From assembly GCF_021397715.1 (NCBI RefSeq), contig NZ_CP090208.1, positions 124,001 to 188,000 on the forward strand: a DNA stretch of 64,000 nucleotides. Direction: 5' to 3'. The notes under the pieces were generated by a model. The model ran no database searches. It was not told the origin of the DNA and worked only from the letters and a program-made list of their open reading frames with translations. Source of the stretch: Pantoea agglomerans. Its GTDB lineage: Bacteria > Pseudomonadota > Gammaproteobacteria > Enterobacterales > Enterobacteriaceae. The translations under genes were made by a program, and so were the position numbers. Positions 8,759-17,193 of this stretch are shown in pieces (positions within the stretch are counted from its first letter, which is position 1; each line of letters begins with the position of its first letter).

Positions 8759-9211
8759 ATGCGATTACCCCTCAGATTAGTGACGCTCGGTTTGCTGAGT
8801 TTCGCGACATCCGGATTCGTCCAGCCTAAGGCGGTAGCCGCGACAGCGGCACCGGAAGAGAAAATGATAACAATGCGTATTGATCAACAACCTTTCACGC
8901 TTGTTCCGGCCGATAATGCGGCATCACGCGCGTTGATGAAACAGCTGCCGCTTAGCGTGGAAATGCATGAGCTGAACGGGAATGAAAAGTTCACCGATCT
9001 CACCTTCTCGTTACCGGTCGGCCCGGTTGTTACGGGCGAGATCAACGCCGGGGATGTCATGCTGTATGGCACCCATACCCTGGTGTTATTTTATCGATCT
9101 TTTCAGACCTCTTATCGCTACACGCGGATTGGCCGGATAGCCCATCCCGAAACGCTGGAGCAGCATGCGGGGATGAAAGCGGCGAACATTAGCGTGACGT
9201 TGTCACCCTAA
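8759..9211 (+). CDS. Secreted cyclophilin-like-fold protein
   Basis: 150 residues with an N-terminal signal segment (LRLVTLGLLSFATSGF, probable cleavage near Ala-Ala-Thr-Ala-Ala around residue 30). The rest matches the bacterial cyclophilin-like family: NEKFTDLTFSLP, then INAGDVMLYGTHTLVLFYRSF and a conserved YTRIGRI near the C-terminus. These proteins share the cyclophilin barrel but are not proven prolyl isomerases. GGGAG precedes the start. It follows the SDR and ends at a bidirectional terminator. Confidence 0.82.
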   Translation: MRLPLRLVTLGLLSFATSGFVQPKAVAATAAPEEKMITMRIDQQPFTLVPADNAASRALMKQLPLSVEMHELNGNEKFTDLTFSLPVGPVVTGEINAGDVMLYGTHTLVLFYRSFQTSYRYTRIGRIAHPETLEQHAGMKAANISVTLSP

Positions 9212-9233
9212 ACCACAGCGCGTTTCCCCTGAC

Positions 9234-9263
9234 ATAAGCGCCGGAGCCGGGTCCGGCGCTTAT
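9234..9263. terminator. Bidirectional terminator between convergent genes
   Basis: Perfect 12-bp stem ATAAGCGCCGGA / TCCGGCGCTTAT around a 6-base loop, lying between the plus-strand cyclophilin-like gene and the minus-strand CMD gene. It is placed to end transcription from both sides, although the T runs are weak. Confidence 0.7.
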
Positions 9264-9266
9264 CCG

Positions 9267-10019
9267 TTATTTCTGTTCCACTGAATCGAGCGCCGCCTCA
9301 AGACGATCGGCCCAGCCGCGCGCGCCCTGCTGCCTGAAAACCGGCACCAGCTCTCGCAGTTGATCCCTGCTCAGTCCGACATTCAGGCTGATGCCGAGGT
9401 GCGCTTTTAGCTGTGGTTCCACCCCTTCCAGGGCGGCCAGCGTGCCGACCGTTGCCAGTTCGCGATTTTTCCAGCTCAGGTTATCGCGCTCAAAAATATC
9501 CCCGAACAGGTGTGACTGTAGGTAATCGTTCATCACCGGCGCGAAGTCAAACAGGGGTCCGGCTACCGGGCTGCCAACCAGCGCTGTCTGGTTGCGTTTA
9601 CCGGCGGCAGGCATCGCCTCCGGCGTCGGAATCGGTCCTGGCTCACGACCTGGCGCATCCTGTTTGCCCTGTTGTCGCCGGGCTTCTGTGACTTTCATCA
9701 GTTCACCCAGCGCATTAAGACTGCGCGGAAAACCGGCATAGGCATAAAGCTGCACCAGCACCTCACGGCAGTCACTCAGGGTCAGCCCCTCATCCAGAGC
9801 GCGATTCAGCGCCGCGTTCAGTCCGGTCAGATCGCCTGTGGCAGCCCAGGCGGCGAGGGTCGCGATATTCTTCTGTTGCAGGGAGAGTGGCTCGGTCTGT
9901 TTCTGCATCTGTACCTCGATTTTTTTCCGTTCAGCCTCCGGGCTGGCTTCCGCCGCACCCAGCGACGGGGCCAGAGCCATGCAGAGTATCAGTGCGGTAT
10001 TCATCTGTTTAATCATCAT
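9267..10019 (-). CDS. Secreted double-domain carboxymuconolactone decarboxylase-like protein
   Basis: 250 residues with signal peptide (MNTALILCMALAPSLGAAEA). Two CMD-fold segments are visible: residues about 50-110 (IATLAAWAATGDLTGLNAALN, then LSDCREVLVQLYAYAGFPRSL) and about 180-245 (SWKNRELATVGTLAALEG, then GLSRDQLRELVPVF), separated by a Pro/Gly-rich linker. The CMD core residue pattern ELATVG/LA is kept, but the CxxC pair is absent. GAGGCAAC precedes the ATG. Nine bases separate it from the cupin gene upstream, so the two form an operon. Confidence 0.87.
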   Translation of the reverse strand: MMIKQMNTALILCMALAPSLGAAEASPEAERKKIEVQMQKQTEPLSLQQKNIATLAAWAATGDLTGLNAALNRALDEGLTLSDCREVLVQLYAYAGFPRSLNALGELMKVTEARRQQGKQDAPGREPGPIPTPEAMPAAGKRNQTALVGSPVAGPLFDFAPVMNDYLQSHLFGDIFERDNLSWKNRELATVGTLAALEGVEPQLKAHLGISLNVGLSRDQLRELVPVFRQQGARGWADRLEAALDSVEQK

Positions 10020-10027
10020 GTTGCCTC

Positions 10028-10513
10028 TTACGATTTGCCTGCTGCGCCATACTGCTCATCGCTGACCTTCTCCAGCCAGTTCACTACCCTGCCATCCAGC
10101 GCTTCCGCGATGGCGATATGAGACAGGCCTTGATGCGGAGTGGCTCCGTGCCAGTGTTTGACGCCAGCCGGAATCCAGACGATATCGCCCGGCCGGATTT
10201 CGCGCACCGGCTCTCCCCATGCCTGCACCCGACCCGCGCCAGCGGTCACAATCAGTGTCTGACCCAGAGGATGGGTATGCCATGCGGTGCGGGCAGCTGG
10301 CTCAAAGGTCACGGTAGCGCCACTGACCCGCGCAGGTGCGGTTGCCTGGAAAGGCGCATCAATTCGCACTGCGCCGGTGAAGGTATTAGCGGGTCCCTTA
10401 ACCGAGGGTTTATCGCCGCTGTGGGACAGCGTCAACGATGCTTCCTTTTCCTGAGCGGAAACGGCTGAGATGGAGAGCGCAAGTGCAAACGCCATGACGG
10501 TGAGTTTCTTCAT
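10028..10513 (-). CDS. Secreted cupin-domain protein
   Basis: 161 residues, signal peptide [20 protein letters not shown]. Cupin motif 1 is visible as [24 protein letters not shown] (two His as metal ligands) and motif 2 as [12 protein letters not shown] (His ligands). This resembles the cupin partners that accompany CMD-family proteins in quinone or aromatic-acid stress operons. It is first in the operon with the two-domain CMD gene. The metal and substrate are not known. Confidence 0.88.
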   Translation of the reverse strand: MKKLTVMAFALALSISAVSAQEKEASLTLSHSGDKPSVKGPANTFTGAVRIDAPFQATAPARVSGATVTFEPAARTAWHTHPLGQTLIVTAGAGRVQAWGEPVREIRPGDIVWIPAGVKHWHGATPHQGLSHIAIAEALDGRVVNWLEKVSDEQYGAAGKS

Positions 10514-10666
10514 ACGGCTCCTTACTGACCGGGGTTAAACCATTCAGAACGGTTGTCGCGTGCTCAGACGTTCTCTTGCGATGAGGTGACGCAACGGCAC
10601 GGTTTGGGTTAGCGCGCTGAGATCACGGCCCGGCGGCGGACCCACTGCCGGACCGGATCGTCAGCG

Positions 10667-11881
10667 CTACGCAGGCTGCTGCAGGCCCTGCACAGCCAGG
10701 CCACGGCGAGCGGCCAGCACGGCAAACAGCGCAGAGAACAGCAGGATCACCACGCCAAAGGCAAACGGGCTCCACCAGCCAGCCGCGTCGAAGAGCTGAC
10801 CACCGAGGCTGGCACCCAGCGTGATCGCCAGCTGGATCACTGCCACCATTAATCCGCCGCCCGCTTCAGCCTCTTCCGGCAGCGCGCGGCTGAGCCACAA
10901 TCCCCAGGCGACGGGCGCTGGCGTGGCAATTAATCCCCACAGCGTTAACAGCAGGCCCGTTCCCCACAGGGAGTGCCCCTCCACGATCAGCAGACCGCCA
11001 ATCAGCGCCATCGCCAGCGGGATCACCACCAGCCAGATAAACAGGCGGTGCGCCAGCAGGCGCCCGATAAACCAGGTTCCCACCAGACCGGCGGCACCCA
11101 GCAGCAGCAATATCAATGAGAGCGCATCCACGCTGGCACCGGTTACCGACTCCATAAAGGGGCGCAGATAGGTAAAGATGCTGAACTGCCCCATGAACAG
11201 AAACATAATGCCGGTCATTCCCAATGCGACATGCGGATGTCGCAGTAACCGCAGTGGGGATGCCGTAACCTTTGTCGTGGCACCTGATAGAGAAGGAATG
11301 CTGCGCCATTGCCAGATAAAAGCGACCAGCGCCAGCGGCACCACCATAAAAAAGACACCACGCCAGCCAATATACTGCCCGAGAAAACTGCCGAGCGGTG
11401 CCGCAACCGTGGCCGCCAGCGCGTTACCGCCATTGATCAGCGCCAGCCCTTTAGCCACCGAGTGGCGTGGAACCAGCCGCATCACCGTAGCGGTGGACAT
11501 CGACCAGAATCCTCCAATAGCAACGCCCAGCAGCGCACGCCCCAGCATAAACATGACGCCATTTACGGCGAAGGTCACCACCAGACCAGAGAGCGCCAGT
11601 AACAGCGTAAAGGTTACCAGCACCTTTTTACGGTCGCGCTGACCGGTTAACGGGGTGTTAAGCAGGCTGGTGAGCACGGCAAAAAAGCCGCTGATCGAGA
11701 TCGCCTGGCCTGCCTGTCCCTGACTGATGCTGAGATCGCTGGCAATGGGCGTCAGCAAGCTGACCGGCATAAATTCTGAGGCGATGAGTACCACCACGCC
11801 CAGCGCCATCGAAAAAATGGCACCCCAGGCAGCACGGTGAGGTTGCGCGGCAGAAGCCGCGTGAAGGTTAACTGAAGACAT
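10667..11881 (-). CDS. MFS efflux transporter (NepI/AraJ-like, DHA1 type)
   Basis: About 404 residues with 12 predicted membrane helices. The first helix region ASEFMPVSLLTPIASDLSISQGQAG and the loop TGQRDRKKVL between helices 2 and 3 are typical of the NepI/YdhP/AraJ branch of drug:H+ antiporters, which export ribonucleosides, sugars or drugs. The start at 11881 has AGGA six bases upstream; the ATG two codons earlier overlaps that site. It is on the same strand as the cupin/CMD operon but more than 150 bases upstream of it. Confidence 0.88.
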   Translation of the reverse strand: MSSVNLHAASAAQPHRAAWGAIFSMALGVVVLIASEFMPVSLLTPIASDLSISQGQAGQAISISGFFAVLTSLLNTPLTGQRDRKKVLVTFTLLLALSGLVVTFAVNGVMFMLGRALLGVAIGGFWSMSTATVMRLVPRHSVAKGLALINGGNALAATVAAPLGSFLGQYIGWRGVFFMVVPLALVAFIWQWRSIPSLSGATTKVTASPLRLLRHPHVALGMTGIMFLFMGQFSIFTYLRPFMESVTGASVDALSLILLLLGAAGLVGTWFIGRLLAHRLFIWLVVIPLAMALIGGLLIVEGHSLWGTGLLLTLWGLIATPAPVAWGLWLSRALPEEAEAGGGLMVAVIQLAITLGASLGGQLFDAAGWWSPFAFGVVILLFSALFAVLAARRGLAVQGLQQPA

Positions 11882-12396
11882 GTTCATTCCTGCTATGCAA
11901 AGACGTCAGCGATTTTATCCCGGAAGGAATGTTTTGATTAATAGCGGTAAACGGGATGCAATTGTGAGATAAATTCATCAATAGGTAGCCGACCGGGCTA
12001 CGGCACGCAGAACGGCAGCCCATTAATCGCTGAAAAGAGTGCCATCTGCCTTGATCACGCGTCCGCCTGATACCCGCTGGCCTTCAGCGCTTTTGGTTAA
12101 ATACCGTAACGGCGACAGGGAATGCGCTAAATAAGGTAAAACGGCGGGTTTGTTATGCTGGCAAAAATGAGCGGAATCATTAATCGTATAAGGCGCAATG
12201 CCCTGATGAAAGGATTTCTCAAATCATTCTGACCGCCGCCGAACAGCTGCGACTGACCGGAATCAACACGCTCAGTGCGGCCGGTTTAACGGAGCGATCC
12301 AGCCCCGTTTAAATAGCAGGGTGATGGCAGCTGGCACTCAGATCCGATAATCTGCAACGACTTGTGAATAGTCGTCACAAATAAAGACAGGATCTT
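11882..12396. other. Intergenic region with decayed HTH remnant
   Basis: About 515 bases between the divergent MFS and LysR genes. Only a TetR-like remnant (described separately) is recognisable. The LysR and MFS promoters must lie here; no clear box was assigned. Confidence 0.45.
12205..12312 (+). pseudogene. Remnant resembling the N-terminus of a TetR-family regulator
   Basis: The frame reads DERISQIILTAAEQLRLTG then INTLSAAGL before a stop, which resembles helix 1 of TetR proteins (R-x-x-I-L-x-A-A-x-x-L-x-x-x-G-x-x-T). There is no start codon (a TAA lies upstream in frame) and nothing of the recognition helix or ligand domain follows. It is short, so the resemblance could be chance. Confidence 0.35.
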
Positions 12397-13281
12397 ATGA
12401 ACGATATTCAGGCGTTTATCGCGGTAGCGCGCGAAAAAAGTTTTACTAAAGCCGCCGCAGGGCTCGGCGTCAGCCCTTCTGCGTTAAGTCACACCATCCG
12501 TAATCTTGAACAACGGATCGGGGTCCGGCTACTGGCGCGGACTACCCGCAATGTCGCCCCCACCGAAGCCGGTGAAAGATTGCTGAACGCGGTCGCGCCG
12601 TTATTTGAACAAATCAATGATGAAATTGAGCGCATCGGCGAATTACGCGATACCCCGGTGGGGAATATTCGTATTACCTGTTCAGATGATGCCGCCGAAG
12701 GTTTATTACGGCCAATGCTCCCGGCATTCCTGGAGAAGTATCCGGATATCAACGTTGAAATCTGTATTGACTACGGTTTTACCAACATCGTGTCTGAGCG
12801 ATTTGATGCGGGCATCAGGCTGGGCGAATCGATCAGTAAGGATATGATCGCGGTGCGCATGGGCCCGGACTGGCGTCTGTCGGTAGTCGGTACGCCCGAT
12901 TACTTTAACACCCATCCCGTACCGGTTATCCCGCAGGATCTGGCTCATCACCGTTGCATCAATATTCGTCACTCCCCGGTCGGCAGTATTTATGCCTGGG
13001 AGTTTGAGAAAGCGGGAAGGAAACTGAATATTCGGGTAAACGGACCGCTGATCTCCAACAGCATTGTCCATGTTCTGAATGGCGCACTGGACGGCATCGG
13101 CCTGGCTTATGTACCGGAATCAATGGCTAAGCCGCATATTGAACAAGGAAATCTGGTAGAGGTGCTGGCTGACTGGAGCCCGACATTTGAAGGGTTCCAC
13201 CTCTATTATCCCAACCGCCGTCATACCTCTTCTGCTTTTGTTGCCTTTGTTGACGCTGTTCGATACCGCGGCAAAGCGTGA
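12397..13281 (+). CDS. LysR-family transcriptional regulator
   Basis: 294 residues. The N-terminal winged helix is very typical: MNDIQAFIAVAREKSFTKAA, then GVSPSALSHTIRNLEQRIGVRLLARTTR. The effector domain belongs to the CrgA/AaeR-like subgroup (RFDAGIRLGESI, IAVRMGP). It diverges from the MFS exporter and probably controls it. AGGATCTT precedes the ATG. Confidence 0.9.
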   Translation: MNDIQAFIAVAREKSFTKAAAGLGVSPSALSHTIRNLEQRIGVRLLARTTRNVAPTEAGERLLNAVAPLFEQINDEIERIGELRDTPVGNIRITCSDDAAEGLLRPMLPAFLEKYPDINVEICIDYGFTNIVSERFDAGIRLGESISKDMIAVRMGPDWRLSVVGTPDYFNTHPVPVIPQDLAHHRCINIRHSPVGSIYAWEFEKAGRKLNIRVNGPLISNSIVHVLNGALDGIGLAYVPESMAKPHIEQGNLVEVLADWSPTFEGFHLYYPNRRHTSSAFVAFVDAVRYRGKA

Positions 13282-13372
13282 CGGGATAAGGATGGCAGCA
13301 TCAGACGAGCGCGGCAGGGAGATCATGACCCACGCCGCCCTCTCAATTACGAAATCCCTCATCAGTGATAAA

Positions 13373-13398
13373 TAAAAAAAAGCCCGTCTTGACGGGCT
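13373..13398 (-). terminator. Intrinsic terminator, minus strand
   Basis: 8-bp perfect stem AGCCCGTC / GACGGGCT with a TT loop. Read on the minus strand it is followed by at least eight T residues, a strong rho-independent signal. It is about 125 bases beyond the stop of the AriR-like gene, the nearest minus-strand gene feeding it. Confidence 0.8.
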
Positions 13399-13523
13399 GA
13401 ACGCGAAGCGTTGCGTAAAAATCACACCACGATATCCTTCCACCACAGAAGACGTGAGTTTTACTGGATCGCTCTCCGTTAGATAACGGCATAACCTGTA
13501 ACTCACGAGATCAATGGGTTAAA

Positions 13524-13763
13524 TTACTGCCGGCCAAATAGCATACGAATAGCACGGTAATAGATCCTTTTCTCTTCCATGCTTTCACAAAGCTCAAGAC
13601 GTTTGACTAATTTACAGCAAATAGTTTTACGGTTAATGACCTTATCCGAGCGCATTAATTCACAGACAATAGAGCCGATAATCAGTGACCGTACGACGTT
13701 TTCGTCACTGAGATTCATTTTCTCTAAAAATTGAGATAGCAGCTCACTATTATTATCTCGCAT
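13524..13763 (-). CDS. YmgB/AriR-family biofilm and acid-stress regulator
   Basis: 79 residues from the ATG at 13763, which has TTGAGG upstream; a longer frame to 13856 lacks a ribosome site. The all-helical pattern (LLSQFLEKMNLSDENVVRSLIIGSIVCELM, then SDKVINRKTICCKLVKRLE) matches the small dimeric AriR/YmgB family, which in E. coli sits in the RcsB- and blue-light-linked ycgZ-ymgABC locus and affects biofilm and acid resistance. The neighbourhood is AT-rich. The exact role here is inferred from family resemblance. Confidence 0.75.
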   Translation of the reverse strand: MRDNNSELLSQFLEKMNLSDENVVRSLIIGSIVCELMRSDKVINRKTICCKLVKRLELCESMEEKRIYYRAIRMLFGRQ

Positions 13764-13913
13764 AGTTACCTCAACACGATTAAATAATCGCCACTGCTTT
13801 CCAGCCATGCAAAAAAGCAAAACACAACCCCGTTTTTTGCATGCGCTATTACTCACCTAATCAGGCAGAAAAATGAATTAAGCGACCAGCGGTTACTCAT
13901 CCGACCTTTACTC

Positions 13914-14102
13914 TCACCCGGCCGCTTTTTCTGAAGGTGGCCTGCGGCTTATTTTTCCACCCAGCCGTCCCGCTTCAACAGCCCGCTCTGGATTATTTTT
14001 GAAGTTTCCCCCACTGATCTGTCCGCCTTTACGTCCCGCTTCACGCGCCCGCTCTGGATTTTCCGCAAAGTTGCCCGAACCACCACGCCGCCGTTGTTGC
14101 AT
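13914..14102 (-). CDS. KGG-motif general stress protein (GsiB/YciG-like)
   Basis: 62 residues with two copies of the stress_KGG repeat: NFAENPERAREAGRKGG and NFKNNPERAVEAGRLGG. The protein is hydrophilic and likely disordered, as in desiccation- and RpoS-linked proteins of this family. GTGAGG lies just before the ATG. It stands near the AriR-like gene, making a small stress-response locus together with the AT-rich region upstream. Confidence 0.9.
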   Translation of the reverse strand: MQQRRRGGSGNFAENPERAREAGRKGGQISGGNFKNNPERAVEAGRLGGKISRRPPSEKAAG

Positions 14103-14957
14103 AGCCTCACCTCATCTCTATTTACCAATAAAAAGAATTAATAAACCAATCACCCACTGGAATTAAATATTAATTCTCAATCGGATATTTTCAAGATAAA
14201 TATTTAATGCCAAAACAAAGCCCAGCGGCATATTTTAATAGTTTTCAATATTACAAAAAAATAAACCCATCATCAAAATCAATGACTTGAAAAATTTATT
14301 TATACAAGGAGTCGACTGGCTGTATAAATTTGCAAAATGTGCGATATGTGATCTTAATCACATTTATCGATAAAGTCATTCTATGGCTTCGCTTATAAAA
14401 AATCCATTCTCAACTGGTGGGATTTTATTCCATCAACCCGATCGTTAGTAAATTGTTAATCAGGATTAATTGCTATAGACGCTATTTCGAAAATATCCAC
14501 CGCTGCGGGTTCCTTTGATTTAAATCGTTATTAACGGACCGGCACAATCCGTCCAGTGTAAATCAGGGAAACGAGAGTCAGGGCATGAAGGCTCAGGGAG
14601 ATAGCCTGGTGACTTTAATTATCTCTGGCACTGATTGCTTTCAACAAGCGGTAGTCACTCTTTTATCGATTCTCGCCCGTTAAGCGAACAAATCAGCGTG
14701 CGGCCAGGTTCATGGTGCAGGGTTCAGCAGAGCGACGGGAAAAAAGATGGCTGATTTCCCGGTCACAGCCCGATTCTAAACTTTTTTTCAGGCAGTCAGG
14801 TTTAACGCCGCCGTTGTTGGTCTGGAGAAGATGTTTTGCGGTTAATCAGAGGCGATGTCTGCCTGGCCTGAGGATCGCAGGATGCAAAAAGTCAGCACGG
14901 TAAGCCGCCGCTACGCCATGCCGGGGTTTGCAGGGTGATGATGACGCGCACCGTCAG
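14103..14957. other. Long AT-rich intergenic region
   Basis: About 850 bases between the KGG gene and the TetR gene (both minus strand). It is strongly AT-rich between 14130 and 14470, which fits the promoter of the stress gene. A 63-codon plus-strand frame at 14712-14903 has no ribosome site and no recognisable content. No RNA gene could be assigned. Confidence 0.45.
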
Positions 14958-15533
14958 TCAGAGCTGCCTGAGCATCGCAGCTAACTTTTCGAGTACGTAA
15001 TCCGCCGCGCCTTCAAATCCACTGTTCTGGGCGACCACCTGTAAACCTTCCAGCATCAGGGTGATCTCTTTTGCCTGCGCCTCCGGCTGGCTGGCACCTG
15101 CACGGGCACACAGCGCCACCAGCCGGTGAAATTGCCGCTGCTTATGCGCAAAAATAGCCTCTCTGACCTCGGGATACTGGCCGGTGGTTTCAGCCAGCGT
15201 ATTGGTAAACGGGCAGCCTCGCTTTAGCGATCCGCTGAGATTGCCGACAATAAACTGACCAAATCCCAGAATCTGCGCTGCCGGATCGCCAGGAGTCTGC
15301 GCTTCAAGCCGATCAAAAACCTGACTGTAGTCCTCTATCAATAATTCGATCCACGCCAGCACCAGGGATTCTTTGGAGGAAAAATGACGATACAGCGTCA
15401 TCTTGGTGGATTCGGCTCTCTCTGCAATGGCATCTACCGTCACACGGTTAATACCGTCCTGATAAAAAAGCGTTTCAGCCGCCTGAAGAATGCGTTCTCG
15501 CGGCGGCAGTCGCGGCTGAGTCTCTCTCGGCAT
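14958..15533 (-). CDS. TetR/AcrR-family repressor of the amidase divergon
   Basis: 191 residues. The N-terminal TetR HTH is clear (RERILQAAETLFYQDG, then VDAIAERAESTKMTLYRHFSSKESL). The C-terminal part with KRGCPFTNTLAE matches the TetR_C subgroup often found beside oxidoreductases and amidases. AGGGGGATTT precedes the ATG. It diverges from the amidase gene across a 115-base gap containing three operator palindromes, so it very probably represses both itself and the amidase. Confidence 0.92.
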   Translation of the reverse strand: MPRETQPRLPPRERILQAAETLFYQDGINRVTVDAIAERAESTKMTLYRHFSSKESLVLAWIELLIEDYSQVFDRLEAQTPGDPAAQILGFGQFIVGNLSGSLKRGCPFTNTLAETTGQYPEVREAIFAHKQRQFHRLVALCARAGASQPEAQAKEITLMLEGLQVVAQNSGFEGAADYVLEKLAAMLRQL

Positions 15534-15550
15534 AAATCCCCCTTGCAGCG

Positions 15551-15604
15551 ATACTGGTTAGTATAATACGATACCAATCGGTATCATTTGATACTAACCA
15601 GTAT
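15551..15604. promoter_or_regulatory. Three phased operator palindromes between TetR and amidase genes
   Basis: Three 14-base palindromes of the form ATAC(C/T)-N4-(G/A)GTAT start at 15551, 15571 and 15591, exactly 20 bases apart, about two helical turns. Sites 1 and 3 are exact reverse complements of each other; site 2 is ATACCAATCGGTAT. This is the expected operator type for a TetR dimer, and the phasing puts all three on one face of the DNA. Confidence 0.8.
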
Positions 15605-15648
15605 ACACGCGTGCCTGCTGCTGGTCTTGCCTGACTAACCGGAATCCT

Positions 15649-17079
15649 ATGAAAATTTCAGAATATATCGCCTGTGATGCCACTGATCTCGCCCGATTGA
15701 TTGCCCAGGGCGAGATAACTGCCGCAGAAGTTAAAGAGGTCGCAGTGAACGCGATCAACAAGGTTAACGGCAGGATCAATGCCGTCATTGAAGTCTGGCA
15801 GCAGGAAGAGAGCCAGCCGCAAGGGCCGTTTCAGGGTGTCCCGATGCTGGTAAAAGATCTGGGCATTGCTGTCAAAGGACAACGCAACGAACTGGGTAGC
15901 CGGCTGGCGGCAGGCTACCTCTCCCCTCACGATTCCCATCTCGCACAGCGAATGCGGCGCGCCGGTCTGATGTTACTCGGCCGCACCACGACGCCTGAAC
16001 TCGCTACCAGCACCACGACCGAATCGCAATTTCACGGCGCAACCGCGAATCCGTGGAATCCCGCCTTCAGTGCTGGCGGCTCAAGCGGCGGTTCGGCGGC
16101 AGCCGTTGCTGCCGGTATGGTGCCGGCCGCGCACGCAACGGACGGCGGAGGATCGATTCGCGTACCGGCGTCAGCGAATGGACTGTTCGGCTTAAAGCCC
16201 AGCCGCGGGCGCATCAGCATGGGACCGGACGTGGATGAAGTCTGGTCCGGGCTGGCGGTGCAGGGTTTTATCAGCCGGACGGTGCGCGATAATGCAGCGC
16301 TGCTGGATGCGGTACAGGGCAACCAGGCGGGCGATCCCTTTATTATCGCCTCTGCTGCGCCGAGTCTGCGCGACTGTGTCGGGCAGGCCCCCAACCCGCT
16401 AAGAATCGGGGTGATGGCACATCCGCTTAATGGCGCACGCAGTGAGCCGCAGGTGGTTGAGGCGCTGCAACAGACTGTCGGGCGGCTGATTTCGCTGGGC
16501 CATCAGGTTGAAGAGGTGTCGCTGGAGATCGGCAGCTGGGACGCATTCGTTGAGATGAACGCGCGATTCTGGGCAGCCAATACCGCGGCATGGATCGATG
16601 CGCTGGCCTCAGCGATGAACAGACCGGTAAATGACGATACGCTGGAGCCGACAAATCTGGCGCTGTGGCGACTGGGTCATGAACTTACCGCCACCGATAT
16701 GATCACCGCAATGCAGATGCGTAACAGCGTCACGCAGAAAATGGCGCAGTTTTATCAGCAATACGATCTGTTACTGACGCCGGTTTTGCCAGCCTCTCCC
16801 GCTCTGCTGGGGGAATATCATCGTCATCAGCAACAGCTGGATGGACGCGGCTGGATGCATCACGTCTTCGATCAGTCGCCCTTTACCGCGCTGGCTAATG
16901 TCTGCGGCACGCCAGCCATGTCGGTGCCATTGGGTTTCAATCCGGTGAATAACCTGCCGATGGGGATGCAATTTTTGGCCGGTTTCAATCAGGAAGGGCT
17001 GTTGTTCAGTCTCGCTGGTCAGCTGGAGCGTGCATTCCCGTGGCATCAGCGAAAGCCGGCAATCCGGGCCGGTGATTGA
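15649..17079 (+). CDS. Amidase (amidase-signature family)
   Basis: 476 residues, full length for the family. The Ser-cisSer-Lys triad is visible: K69 in MLVKDL, S145 in the glycine/serine stretch SAGGSSGGSA, and S169 in DGGGSIR. Substrate could be an aliphatic or aryl amide, or a nitrile-derived amide; the sequence does not say. It is transcribed from the operator-rich region shared with the TetR gene and is followed by a strong hairpin. Cytoplasmic, with no signal peptide. Confidence 0.93.
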   Translation: MKISEYIACDATDLARLIAQGEITAAEVKEVAVNAINKVNGRINAVIEVWQQEESQPQGPFQGVPMLVKDLGIAVKGQRNELGSRLAAGYLSPHDSHLAQRMRRAGLMLLGRTTTPELATSTTTESQFHGATANPWNPAFSAGGSSGGSAAAVAAGMVPAAHATDGGGSIRVPASANGLFGLKPSRGRISMGPDVDEVWSGLAVQGFISRTVRDNAALLDAVQGNQAGDPFIIASAAPSLRDCVGQAPNPLRIGVMAHPLNGARSEPQVVEALQQTVGRLISLGHQVEEVSLEIGSWDAFVEMNARFWAANTAAWIDALASAMNRPVNDDTLEPTNLALWRLGHELTATDMITAMQMRNSVTQKMAQFYQQYDLLLTPVLPASPALLGEYHRHQQQLDGRGWMHHVFDQSPFTALANVCGTPAMSVPLGFNPVNNLPMGMQFLAGFNQEGLLFSLAGQLERAFPWHQRKPAIRAGD

Positions 17080-17147
17080 TGCCCGCTGCGCTCAACAGAG
17101 GATCGCTTTGGCGGTAAAGCAGAGGCGTATCGGCGCACTAAAATGCC

Positions 17148-17181
17148 CCAGCAGAAGCAGAGTGATCCCTGCTTCTGCTGG
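17148..17181. terminator. Hairpin between convergent amidase and hydrolase genes
   Basis: Perfect 13-bp stem CCAGCAGAAGCAG / CTGCTTCTGCTGG with an 8-base loop. It lies between two convergent stops and probably serves as a bidirectional terminator, although the T tracts are weak. Confidence 0.7.
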
Positions 17182-17193
17182 TTATAACGGCAA

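Noticed and set aside
14712..14903. 63-codon plus-strand frame in the gene-free region
   Set aside because: No ribosome site, no recognisable motif, basic-residue-rich composition typical of chance frames.
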